Positions 17,320 through 25,449 of a stretch of DNA of 64,000 nucleotides are shown here, piece by piece. Numbering within the stretch: position 1 is the stretch's first letter; each line of letters opens with the position of its first letter. A model generated the notes under the pieces. That model ran no database searches, was not told the DNA's origin, and saw only the letters and a list, made by a program, of their open reading frames with translations. Source of the stretch: Bacteroidota bacterium (lineage in GTDB: Bacteria; Bacteroidota; Bacteroidia; Cytophagales; Cytophagaceae); the NCBI GenBank assembly GCA_023428135.1, contig JAEYZG010000016.1, forward strand, positions 62,001-126,000. The letters run 5' to 3'. The position numbers were made by a program, and so were the translations under genes.

Positions 17320-18300
17320 CTAAGCCAGTTTTTTCTCCACATCTTTATAATGCTCTTTGATCATATATAAAGTCTGAAGACAATTTTCTTCCTGTATGCC
17401 GAGCGTCTCAAATAGGTGCTTAAGCACACAAGCTATTACAGGCCATTTTTCCTGATCCTGGAGCCTTGTTTTTGTATTAGAGGTGTACTTGAACCAGTCA
17501 GGCAAAATGTATTTCTCTTCTTTAAGAATATGTTTAAATGTTAAAATATCTCTTCTGAAATCAGCGAGCCAGTAAAAGTCGGTATCTTCTATATCATCAG
17601 CAAAGTTTTCGATCAGAGAAGCAATGGTTTCCTTTTGTTCAAGGAAGCTTCTGCGCATAAGCTCTGCGATTTCTTTAATCTCTTTTTGCTTTTGTTTCCT
17701 TAATTCCTTGTCTTTTCTTGAAAAGTAATCCGCAGTAGGCATGCGTTCTTTAAAATGCCATTCAGAAAAATCTGCTTTTTCATGGCGGCTATCACTCAGT
17801 ATGGTGATGATAGAGTCGGATAGTACAAGTCCGGTAGCGAAGACGAGATTGTCGTCAAAGGTTCCCCTGCTTTCCAGCATTTTAGGAGTATACTTGCTTA
17901 AAAAATCCAGAAGTTTTTCATTGATAAAATCGCTTTCAGTGAATGATATTCTCAGGTTCATATCAAACTCCTGAATGCTGTTATTGGGATAGTTCGGAAA
18001 GAAGGTTTGAGGATAATAGAAAGTCGGATCAAGCTCCTTACTTGGATTTTCCTGAAGGAATGTACGGATTCTGGAAAGGTATTGACTTCTGATATATTCA
18101 ATGTCAAGAGCTTTGTTAAATCTGAAATATACTTTAAAATGATCGCCCCTGCGGTAGCTGGTTTCATGAAAGAAATTTAAGCCATCCTCTTCAGGAGCCT
18201 CTTCATACAAAGGAAGCAGGCATTCGAAGAGAAATCGGTTTACTTCCATTCTGTTATAGTAGACTTGAAAATAAAAACTTGTAATTAAAGACATAATCAA
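17320..18300 (-). CDS. Stand-alone lantibiotic-dehydratase C-terminal-like protein (thiopeptide-type)
   Basis: The start of this 326-residue protein follows the pattern of the SpaB/LanB C-terminal elimination domain. It has an aromatic SFYFQVYYNR strand, then FLFECLLPLYEEA, then HETSYRRGDHFKVYFRF, which matches the family's basic strand with H and R/K residues that bind the glutamylated peptide. The middle (ATGLVLSDSIITILSDS) and the helical C-terminal half (EIAELMRRSF, FKHILKEE) also fit. In full LanB enzymes this domain eliminates glutamate from glutamyl-Ser/Thr; here no N-terminal glutamylation domain is encoded next to it. It lies 24 bp downstream of the radical SAM gene and is probably cotranscribed. 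The call is moderate: no alignment could be run. Confidence 0.5.
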   Translation of the reverse strand: MIMSLITSFYFQVYYNRMEVNRFLFECLLPLYEEAPEEDGLNFFHETSYRRGDHFKVYFRFNKALDIEYIRSQYLSRIRTFLQENPSKELDPTFYYPQTFFPNYPNNSIQEFDMNLRISFTESDFINEKLLDFLSKYTPKMLESRGTFDDNLVFATGLVLSDSIITILSDSRHEKADFSEWHFKERMPTADYFSRKDKELRKQKQKEIKEIAELMRRSFLEQKETIASLIENFADDIEDTDFYWLADFRRDILTFKHILKEEKYILPDWFKYTSNTKTRLQDQEKWPVIACVLKHLFETLGIQEENCLQTLYMIKEHYKDVEKKLA

Positions 18301-18324
18301 AATATCTGTTAGTTAACTTTTTAT

Positions 18325-19632
18325 TTATATAATTTCTTTTTTAGAATAGAAGTCAAAATGACAATGACATAATTCTTTGTTGCATAAAACCGGATTGTCC
18401 GGCAGGGTAAGATTGGGATTTCCTATATTACCTATCTTGCCTCCAACCATACACCAGCCTCTGAATATATCTCCTTTAGCATCTATAGCTATTTGAGTGA
18501 CTCCACTCAGGCAATTCCAGCCCCACCATGTATTTTCCTTTGAGGACACCAGAAGCGGAGGAGATATCTTTTGTTTTTTTCCGTCAGGATATACTTTTGA
18601 GAGATCAGATCTTTTATTGATAACCTTTGTTTTATTTGTAACAGGTTCTTGTGAAGTAGTAGAGTTGAACTGATCTATTACATCTAGCTCATTCTGAGTA
18701 TAACCAGGTAAAAGTTCTCCTTCCAGGTCTTCTATCAATGGCATCAGATTTACGGTATAGATGCCAAGCTTACGGATATCTTCTCCCAATTCCAGACAGA
18801 AGTCTAGTTTTCCCGGAGGTGTCATAATATTACAGTTCAGGTCTACCTTATCTTTCAGGAAATAGGCAAGCTCCAGGTATTTCGTCCGGTCAGCAAACTC
18901 TGTATGGTAGCTGAATGCTATGACATCAAAATGCTGAACATTCTTTCTCCACCAGTCCATTGTTCTTGAGCCGTTTGTAATCATTGAAATCACACCACCT
19001 TTAGACTTTATATATGAACATAAAGCCCCATAGTCTTTAAATAGCGTAACTTCTCCTCCAGTAAACTCTATTACAATTTTTTGTCCTGCTTTTTTCTCAA
19101 AAAGCGTATCAATGAAGTTTTTCAGAATTTCAAGATCTGTCCATGGAATAGAACCATCATTTAGGTAAGAAGGGCAATAGCTGCAGGAGTAACTGCATGT
19201 GTTGCCAAGAAACCAGTTGGCAACAAAGATATTCTCAGTCTCCAGACCCGTGTCCAGTACAGAGTATCCGTGTTGCACTGCTTCTATATTTTTCTGAATT
19301 TGATTCTGATGGGTAATAAGAAAAGATTCTGTCAGATTGTAATCGGCGAGACGAATAATTTCCCTGTCATTTTCCTGATACAGGTAATCAGTGATTTTTT
19401 CCCAGGATACCCATTCTCCATCATGCAGTTGAAGATCGATGTTGTTATCTCTTAAGGTATATCGGCCCTCTATAGTTGGTCCCTTTATTATTGAATTTTC
19501 TACATATCCACCATCTGATCCCGGCACAACTTCTACGACACCACTCAGGCATGTGTTGTTGCTATACAAAATGTAAAAATTACTTTCGTTAAGGTTATTG
19601 TGTTTGATGAATAAGTCTTTAAATATTTTCAT
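18325..19632 (-). CDS. Radical SAM enzyme with SPASM-like C-terminus
   Basis: This protein of about 435 residues has an N-terminal part (1-130) that is an unrecognised beta-rich domain (ILYSNNTCLSGVVEVVPGSD; EGRYTLRDNNIDLQL). The radical SAM core then begins with the cluster motif CSYSCSYC (C146, C150, C153, the CxxxCxxC form) and continues with a GGE motif (EFTGGEVTLFKDY) and MITNGSRT. The C-terminus has further cysteines (WNCLSG, GWCMVGG, CNKELCHCHFD), as in SPASM or twitch auxiliary-cluster domains used by peptide-modifying enzymes. A TTG start 63 bp upstream (19695) is possible, but ATG 19632 gives a cleaner N-terminus. With the dehydratase-C-like partner, the most economical guess is modification of a ribosomal peptide. 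No precursor gene was recognised. Confidence 0.82.
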   Translation of the reverse strand: MKIFKDLFIKHNNLNESNFYILYSNNTCLSGVVEVVPGSDGGYVENSIIKGPTIEGRYTLRDNNIDLQLHDGEWVSWEKITDYLYQENDREIIRLADYNLTESFLITHQNQIQKNIEAVQHGYSVLDTGLETENIFVANWFLGNTCSYSCSYCPSYLNDGSIPWTDLEILKNFIDTLFEKKAGQKIVIEFTGGEVTLFKDYGALCSYIKSKGGVISMITNGSRTMDWWRKNVQHFDVIAFSYHTEFADRTKYLELAYFLKDKVDLNCNIMTPPGKLDFCLELGEDIRKLGIYTVNLMPLIEDLEGELLPGYTQNELDVIDQFNSTTSQEPVTNKTKVINKRSDLSKVYPDGKKQKISPPLLVSSKENTWWGWNCLSGVTQIAIDAKGDIFRGWCMVGGKIGNIGNPNLTLPDNPVLCNKELCHCHFDFYSKKEII

Positions 19633-20173
19633 AACATAGTTGTTTGGGTCATGGGCAGACAGGATTGTATTCCATGTTGTAGGTTTACCTGACAATGATA
19701 TTTCTATATTCTGCTGATTACTTACAATTTGATCTTCAAGAAAGCGGATTTATTTTTTAGAGTATGTATCAAATGTTACAAAAAGGAAACTCTTTAGCTT
19801 TTTTACTCATGTTGAAGTGATTGATTATTAAGGTTACATGAGAATTTTAGCTTGAAATATCAGATCCTGAAAAATGAGAGCATTATTGAAGTATAATAAC
19901 CACTTTTCTTTTCCTGCAGTGATTCATTATATCTCTTTCAATATTCCAAACTGGCCTTCAAAGCAATCTTTGCCTTCTGATATTCAAGAGTAAGATTATT
20001 GCTAACGTTAGTAAATTCATATATGTCATTTGTTAATTACGTCAGTTTTAAATTCCTGGAATATATAAATTGAAAATCATGTGAATGCTTTAGTTAAAGA
20101 ATAGCTTTTTATAAAGTATTTCGATTACATGGCTTTTAATAATTTATTTAACTCATAACAAAAACTTTTAAAA
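19633..20173. other. Divergent intergenic region
   Basis: This 541-bp region lies between the minus-strand radical SAM gene and the plus-strand gene at 20174, and it should hold two promoters. I looked for a short precursor-peptide gene and found none longer than about 25 codons with a believable start. It is AT-rich, with no strong hairpin. Confidence 0.45.
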
Positions 20174-20566
20174 ATGGGATTAGCAGAAAAAAGACTGGCA
20201 GAAGAAATCAAGACAAACAAACTACCTGAATTTGAAACAAAGTTGGAGGATAAAGCAGGTTATCCGATCAAGGTAGATATTGACTGGGCTTCATTTACGG
20301 CATATAATGAATATCCGCTTTCAAGACTTGATATCGTATTTAGTGACATAGAATCTTTTGTGAAGAAAATCTGCACTGATGATATGGGTAAAGAAGCTTT
20401 GAAAGAAAAAATGTCAACTATATATTTATCTAACACGGATCAGAGAGATGCGGTGAATATGGAGTTAAAAGACAATAAGCTGTCACTTCATTTTCAATTG
20501 GCTGGCGATACTTTTAGTTCTTATACCGATTCTCAAATCGCATCTTATGTAGAAAAACTATTATAA
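20174..20566 (+). CDS. Hypothetical protein with ICxDDMGK domain (short form)
   Basis: This is an unrecognised, soluble, acidic 130-residue protein. The C-terminal 80 residues (from LSRLDIVFSDIESF) contain ICTDDMGKEAL and end in an amphipathic helix ...YVEKLL. The same pattern recurs in the C-terminal part of the next gene (ICKDDMGKKAV ... FIEKVL). The N-terminal 45 residues are charged and helical (GLAEKRLAEEIKTNKLPEFE), then beta (YPIKVDIDW). The stop is only 8 bp from the start of the next gene, so the two are cotranscribed. No signal peptide or membrane segment is present. The start ATG at 20174 follows an AAAACTTTTAAAA leader, typical of AT-rich Bacteroidota starts. Confidence 0.7.
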   Translation: MGLAEKRLAEEIKTNKLPEFETKLEDKAGYPIKVDIDWASFTAYNEYPLSRLDIVFSDIESFVKKICTDDMGKEALKEKMSTIYLSNTDQRDAVNMELKDNKLSLHFQLAGDTFSSYTDSQIASYVEKLL

Positions 20567-20574
20567 TATAAATA

Positions 20575-21243
20575 GTGATTACATCTTATCAGGAATATTT
20601 ATTCAAAGACTTTTCGGCCTGGTTCAATACCTTGGCAGAAATAGCAACCAAATCAAAAGAAACTTCCAGTTTACCAAAGCTGGAAGTTTCTTTACGTTCG
20701 GGTAATAGATTTTTTGGCAATGTCATCGGTTATCATAGCCTAGCTCAGGGGAGTACATTGTTCCTTTTAGAACAGGCTGATGCATATTCCAGGACCAATG
20801 TACACATCATTCAATGCGCTGAAATTGTTGCAATTTCCTTAGTTGATCCTAAAACATATCTGGATATTTTTTTTAATCAACCCACTTTAGTTTCAGAATT
20901 GGAACTAAAGCGAAGAACTAAATTGGTTGAGGAGCAATTGGAACAAATTGTTTCAGGATTATTACCGATTAATCTTTTACTATCATCCATAACGGAGGAA
21001 AACAGAAGTCATGTCTTGCAAGTGATAGAAGCTTTGCCCATTATTTTTAAAAGTATCTGTAAAGACGATATGGGCAAAAAAGCAGTATCCTTAAATGTTA
21101 CAAGCATTGATATCCATGGAGCTGAAACCAATCAAACAACCTTGGAAAATAAACACTTAAAACTAGCTCTCGCTAAAAGAGCAAATCTAAGTGGCGAAAG
21201 AGAAAAGGAAGAGCTACTTCATTTTATAGAGAAAGTACTTTAA
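20575..21243 (+). CDS. Hypothetical protein with ICxDDMGK domain (long form)
   Basis: This is a 222-residue protein with a GTG start. The N-terminal half (LEVSLRSGNRFFGNVIGYHS, then STLFLLEQADAYS and VHIIQCAEIVAISLVD) looks like a small beta-barrel resembling an Sm/LSm or SH3-like fold, though this is only a visual impression. A helical linker follows. The C-terminal 85 residues repeat the domain of the previous gene, with ICKDDMGKKAV in the same place and an FIEKVL ending. The pair probably arose by duplication of this domain and may form a heterodimer. No known family is recognised. Confidence 0.65.
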   Translation: MITSYQEYLFKDFSAWFNTLAEIATKSKETSSLPKLEVSLRSGNRFFGNVIGYHSLAQGSTLFLLEQADAYSRTNVHIIQCAEIVAISLVDPKTYLDIFFNQPTLVSELELKRRTKLVEEQLEQIVSGLLPINLLLSSITEENRSHVLQVIEALPIIFKSICKDDMGKKAVSLNVTSIDIHGAETNQTTLENKHLKLALAKRANLSGEREKEELLHFIEKVL

Positions 21244-21545
21244 ATCTTCAGTTTTTTTCGTTTTATATAATTTGAAGTTCAGGTCAGCATTATGAAATTG
21301 TCAGGTTTTTATAATGTCTGATTTTTTAGATAGATGATTAAGATAGTGCAAGTCCTGGTCAGGAATACTAAGAAACTCATTTCATTGGTGCTGGCTTTTC
21401 ATGGCTCTGGTTTAATCTTCTTCAAAAAGTAGAGGATAATCTTTTAAATTATTGAAAGTAATCCTTCATTGTCGGAAATTTAGATAGAAATAAAATAATC
21501 AGTAATCTTCCCACTCAATGGATTATTGCAATTAAAAATTAAAGT
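21244..21545. other. Intergenic region
   Basis: 302 bp. A 32-codon frame at 21334-21432 (MIKIVQVLVRN, then a hydrophobic run ending FFKK) has an ATG and a protein-like hydrophobic centre, but nothing else supports it. No terminator or promoter element is evident. Confidence 0.35.
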
Positions 21546-23462
21546 ATGTACGTTATAGAAGTTAAACAACAAACAGAAGCATGGCTTGTAGCTATTTGTC
21601 CACAAGAGGAACAAGCCACTGAGTATTTGAATTCATTATCTCCCGACATACAAGTCATAGCATCTTGCTATAAAATTGCTATAGAGACTTTTCCTTTGAT
21701 TGTGGTTGAAAATAAAGGCGTAACTCCTCAGACAATATCCCATTTTGATTTTTGTTCTATCGAAGACCTGCAGATTCACTTTAATACTCTTCGCAAGCAA
21801 AAAGTCTCCGATCAGGAACACGTTTATTTCAAATACTATTTCATTGATGAAGAGTATTATCAAATGGTAAGTGATGAGAATTATATGACTTATCTTCAAC
21901 ACACAACAGTTACAAACGACGTGTTAGATGAGGTGTATGAGGTTACTGCTTTTCATGAATATATAAAAAAAAGTGTTTCTACTTATTATGTCGATGGTTT
22001 AGATCAGCTTTTTGAACATACAAAAACAGTTTATACTTCCAGGTTGGAAAAAGAAGATCTGGCATTCAACGGATATGATCAGTTGTTCTGGAAAATGAAC
22101 TATGACTATGCTTGTGGCAAGTTAACCGAGGTAGGTATACAGTATTTATTGCCGATGGTTGAGCATATAGAGCAATTGTTGGGAGAAAAAAAATGGCAGC
22201 ACCGCAGCTTTGCTTTGAATATATTGCTGGAGCAAGCTTGCAAAGAAGATCCTGAAAAGGCGCCATTTATATTAGAAGATACGATTGAGGCTTTCAACAA
22301 TTATCTTCTCTCTGATCCGGAAGAAGCATTGGAAATTCACCGGTTGCTTTCAACTGCTCATCAAATGGTGATGGAGGTAGATCACCGGCATGCTTTTATG
22401 CATTGGGTGAATGCATTAAATGAAATAAGAAAGGCAACAGCTCTTTCGCCTGAAAAAGCTTCATGGTCTACTTTGTTGCAATTGATTTACGTGCCCTTGA
22501 CAGATGATGCAGAATGGATGCATATGCAACTTAAAGCCAAGAAATCCTGCAAGGAAGAAATGATTGTACTGGAAACTATTTATGGCTCAAATATCTCTTA
22601 TAACTTAGCCTTAGCCTATCAACAGTTAAGAGAATATTTGGAATGGAAAAATGTGGTGCATGTTTTCCCTGAAGCTATTGCATTAAGTTGGGCTGAGAAG
22701 GCTCTATCTTATAATCCGCAGGAAATTACTCGTATGGATTTACATGAGTGTGCTGAGTTTTTCCATCGAATCGGATCATCATTGAAACGTATTGACTTTT
22801 TGTTAAAGAGTATTTCATTATATGAAGATTTGTTAAAAACTTCTTCTGATAGTGCACTTGAAGTGTCTTACATTGCTGGCATTTGGAAAGAGATTGCTGA
22901 AATTAATTTAAGCAATCAGGAAAAAATAAAGGCCGATAATGCATTGGAGGAAGCTCAGGCTATATATAGAAAAAAATTTGATCAGGTGAAAAGCAATCCT
23001 TCCGTCTATCTGCGCTATGTAGAGTTTTTAGAGTATTGCTTTACCTATGAAGGGAGTATAAACAAACCATCTTTGTCTGAATTGAAAAAAGTTGCAGATG
23101 AAGTGGAATTACAATCAAAAGGTTTTCTAAGTTATCCTTATACGTTACTTATGCATATTGCCCTGTTTCAGAATAATGAAAAACAAGCAATTCTTGAACT
23201 TACCAAATCCCTGATTCTTCACGAGTACGGTATCAGTTCAACAATTGACAACCTGTTGGACGAATTTAAAAATAGTGATTACAAACAATTATTTACTTTT
23301 TTAAATGAAACTAAATTGTTTATGCAGGAAGTAAGCCAAAATTACTATTACGACCCGGCACTCAAATGGAAACGGTTGCGGACGATGTCCGCAGAGGAGT
23401 TAATGGTTTATTGGGAAAATAGAAAAGATGAAATCAGAAACAGGATATCTTTTTTTGATTAA
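21546..23462 (+). CDS. Large helical-repeat (TPR-like) protein
   Basis: This 638-residue soluble protein is of unknown role. The first 130 residues form a mixed alpha/beta domain (MYVIEVKQQTEAWLVAICPQ; HVYFKYYFIDEEYYQMVSDE). From about residue 180 to the end the protein is all-helical, with TPR-like pairs: WAEKALSYNPQEITRMDLHE, FLLKSISLYEDLLKTSSD, and KADNALEEAQAIYRKKFDQV are typical A/B helices with the small residue at the turn. Such proteins act as scaffolds. It lies 302 bp after the DDMGK pair and shares strand and general style, but the link is by position only. It is followed by a large palindrome (23481-23619) that might also end transcription. Confidence 0.65.
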   Translation: MYVIEVKQQTEAWLVAICPQEEQATEYLNSLSPDIQVIASCYKIAIETFPLIVVENKGVTPQTISHFDFCSIEDLQIHFNTLRKQKVSDQEHVYFKYYFIDEEYYQMVSDENYMTYLQHTTVTNDVLDEVYEVTAFHEYIKKSVSTYYVDGLDQLFEHTKTVYTSRLEKEDLAFNGYDQLFWKMNYDYACGKLTEVGIQYLLPMVEHIEQLLGEKKWQHRSFALNILLEQACKEDPEKAPFILEDTIEAFNNYLLSDPEEALEIHRLLSTAHQMVMEVDHRHAFMHWVNALNEIRKATALSPEKASWSTLLQLIYVPLTDDAEWMHMQLKAKKSCKEEMIVLETIYGSNISYNLALAYQQLREYLEWKNVVHVFPEAIALSWAEKALSYNPQEITRMDLHECAEFFHRIGSSLKRIDFLLKSISLYEDLLKTSSDSALEVSYIAGIWKEIAEINLSNQEKIKADNALEEAQAIYRKKFDQVKSNPSVYLRYVEFLEYCFTYEGSINKPSLSELKKVADEVELQSKGFLSYPYTLLMHIALFQNNEKQAILELTKSLILHEYGISSTIDNLLDEFKNSDYKQLFTFLNETKLFMQEVSQNYYYDPALKWKRLRTMSAEELMVYWENRKDEIRNRISFFD

Positions 23463-23480
23463 AGATAAGCTTGTGATAAT

Positions 23481-23619
23481 AAATACCTCATCCCTAACCC
23501 TTCTCCTGAAGGAGAAGGGAACAGTCGACGGGAAAAATGTTGAATTAATAGTGATAGAACTAATAACATACGCATTAAAGTCCCTCTCCTTCAGGAGAGG
23601 GATTTAGGGTGAGGTATTT
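23481..23619. mobile_element. MITE-like palindromic element, about 139 bp
   Basis: The left arm (23481-23520, beginning AAATACCTCATCCCTAACCC) is repeated as the reverse complement in the right arm (23581-23619, ending AGGGTGAGGTATTT). The arms are about 39 bp, with a few mismatches, and each carries its own inner palindrome CTCCTGAAGGAG / CTCCTTCAGGAG. The 60-bp centre is AT-rich and non-coding. Elements of this kind are short, non-autonomous and usually present in many copies in a genome. Folding would give a very stable hairpin just past the TPR gene. No target-site duplication could be established. Confidence 0.75.
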
Positions 23620-23837
23620 TTAGAGTTTTATCCAACGTGTCTATTATTGTTAACGGGACATAAATAGCTAATCCTAAAACTTATTAAATATATTTCATCG
23701 ATTTTTCACGTGCTTTTAGGGTTGTTCGGATTTTTATAAGTAGTATATTTATAAATCAGGAGCATGTCAGAAATTTTTTCAAGGACTTAACTGTAATAAA
23801 AGTCAGTAAAAAAATAGGTAATTCTTATTAAGTTTTT

Positions 23838-24410
23838 ATGTCTGAAATAGAAATCATAGCAACAATATTTGGAGTAATTTGTGTATCGCTTACTATAAAG
23901 CAACATATTGCATGCTGGCCCACAGGTCTTGTGCAGGTATTCCTTTACATTTTTGTTTTTTATGAGGCAAAACTTTATGCAGATATGGTTTTGCATGTCA
24001 TTTATGTCCTGCTAAGTATTTATGGATGGTATCATTGGAGTGAAAATAAAACTAATGATCAAAGGTCTGGAATTGGTCTTGTAGGAAGGTTTATATATGT
24101 CTATGGAGCTGTGTGTATGTTGGCTACATTTATACTAGGTTTTTTACTTACTTTATATACAGACGCTTCATTTCCTTATCCGGATTCTTTCATTATGTCA
24201 GCAAGCTTGATAGCTCAATGGCTTTTGTCCCGAAAAAAGCTTGAATCCTGGATCTTCTGGATTCTTACTGATATGGTGGCTATTTATGTCTATTGGTATA
24301 AAGAACTTTATTGGACTACAGGCTTGTATGTAATATTCCTTTTTCTCGCCATTACAGGACTTGCAGAATGGCGTAAAGTTTACTACCGTACGATATCTAT
24401 TCTTGTTTAA
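23838..24410 (+). CDS. pnuC: Nicotinamide riboside/mononucleotide transporter PnuC
   Basis: This 190-residue polytopic membrane protein has about seven hydrophobic helices. The pattern matches PnuC: TIKQHIACWPTGLVQVFLYI, the Trp-rich LLSIYGWYHW, and the C-terminal IFWILTDMVAIYVYWYKELY region with its aromatic residues that line the substrate path. It imports nicotinamide riboside by facilitated diffusion, driven by phosphorylation inside the cell. Its stop overlaps the start of nadR (TAATG), so the transporter and the trapping kinase are translationally coupled, a classic arrangement. The start ATG at 23838 is the first in frame and gives a normal-length protein. No riboswitch was recognised upstream. 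Confidence 0.92.
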   Translation: MSEIEIIATIFGVICVSLTIKQHIACWPTGLVQVFLYIFVFYEAKLYADMVLHVIYVLLSIYGWYHWSENKTNDQRSGIGLVGRFIYVYGAVCMLATFILGFLLTLYTDASFPYPDSFIMSASLIAQWLLSRKKLESWIFWILTDMVAIYVYWYKELYWTTGLYVIFLFLAITGLAEWRKVYYRTISILV

Positions 24411-25402
24411 TGAAAACGACAGGACTTACTCTTGGCAAATTTGCTCCCTTGCATAAGGGGCATCAATACTTAATAGAAACTGCTATCCGCGAGACAGATG
24501 AGGTAATCGTCGTGATATATGATGCACCTGAGGCAACAGATGTTCCTTTAAATATCAGAGCCTCCTGGATACGGACATTATATCCTAAGGTTGAAGTGAT
24601 AGAAGGAGTAAATGGACCTTCTGTAACAGGTGATACGCCTGAAATAAAGAAGATCCAGGAAGTGTATATAGCAGGTTTGCTGAATGGAAGAAAAATAACG
24701 CATTTTTTTTCAAGTGAGTTTTATGGGGATCACATGAGTAAATCTTTAGGAGGCATCAACAGAGAAGTAGATAGGGCAAGGACTTTTGTGCCGATATCGG
24801 GAACAATGGTGAGAGATGATGTTTTTCTTCATAAAAATTATTTGTCACCTGTTGTTTATCAAGATTTTGTCGTAAATGTTGTTTTCCTTGGGGCTCCGTC
24901 AACAGGAAAAACTACATTGGCTCAAAAGCTTTCAGAGGAGTACAATACTGCCTGGATGCCTGAATATGGCAGGGAATACTGGGAACAACACCAGTCAGAC
25001 AGAAGGCTTACTTTGGATCAATTGACAGATATAGCAGAAGGACACTTGCTTCGGGAAGATCAGCAATTGTATAAAGCAAATCAGTATCTGTTTACAGATA
25101 CCAATGCGATTACAACCTATATGTTTTCGTTATATTATCATAACGAAGTAAGTGATAAATTGAAATTGCTTGCTAATCAGGCAGAAAATAGATATGATCT
25201 TTTTTTCTTATGTGATACGGATATTCCCTACGAAGACACATGGGATCGCTCGGGAGATGTGCAGAGGTCAGAGTTTCAGATGAAAATCATCGAAGACCTG
25301 AATGTCAGAAATATTCCTTATATTTTACTTAAAGGATCGCTGGCTGAAAGAGTTGATAAGGTCAAAAAAGTTCTTAATACTTTTCAGAAGTATCCAATTT
25401 AA
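24410..25402 (+). CDS. nadR: NadR: NMN adenylyltransferase / ribosylnicotinamide kinase
   Basis: This 330-residue bifunctional enzyme has an N-terminal nucleotidyltransferase domain (about 1-150) with the GKFAPLHKGH signature (H15, H18) and an ISGTMVRDD motif near residue 128. A P-loop kinase domain follows, with Walker A GAPSTGKTT at about 164 and the lid/acceptor region EYGREYWE typical of NadR kinases. It phosphorylates nicotinamide riboside to NMN and then makes NAD from NMN and ATP. The N-terminal HTH repressor domain of enterobacterial NadR is absent, so this form is enzymatic only. It is coupled to pnuC by overlap. The AAA gene starts 47 bp downstream and could be in the same transcript. 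Confidence 0.93.
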   Translation: MKTTGLTLGKFAPLHKGHQYLIETAIRETDEVIVVIYDAPEATDVPLNIRASWIRTLYPKVEVIEGVNGPSVTGDTPEIKKIQEVYIAGLLNGRKITHFFSSEFYGDHMSKSLGGINREVDRARTFVPISGTMVRDDVFLHKNYLSPVVYQDFVVNVVFLGAPSTGKTTLAQKLSEEYNTAWMPEYGREYWEQHQSDRRLTLDQLTDIAEGHLLREDQQLYKANQYLFTDTNAITTYMFSLYYHNEVSDKLKLLANQAENRYDLFFLCDTDIPYEDTWDRSGDVQRSEFQMKIIEDLNVRNIPYILLKGSLAERVDKVKKVLNTFQKYPI

Positions 25403-25449
25403 TATTGCTTTTAATTTATCCAGCAGTTGCTGAAAACAGATTTTAACCT

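Noticed and set aside
21334..21432. 32-codon hydrophobic frame (possible small peptide or precursor)
   Set aside because: No ribosome-binding signal, no family, and a length easily reached by chance in AT-rich DNA.
17320..23462. Complete lantibiotic or thiopeptide cluster
   Set aside because: No precursor peptide, no glutamylating LanB part, no cyclase and no ABC transporter were found; only two tailoring-like genes are present.
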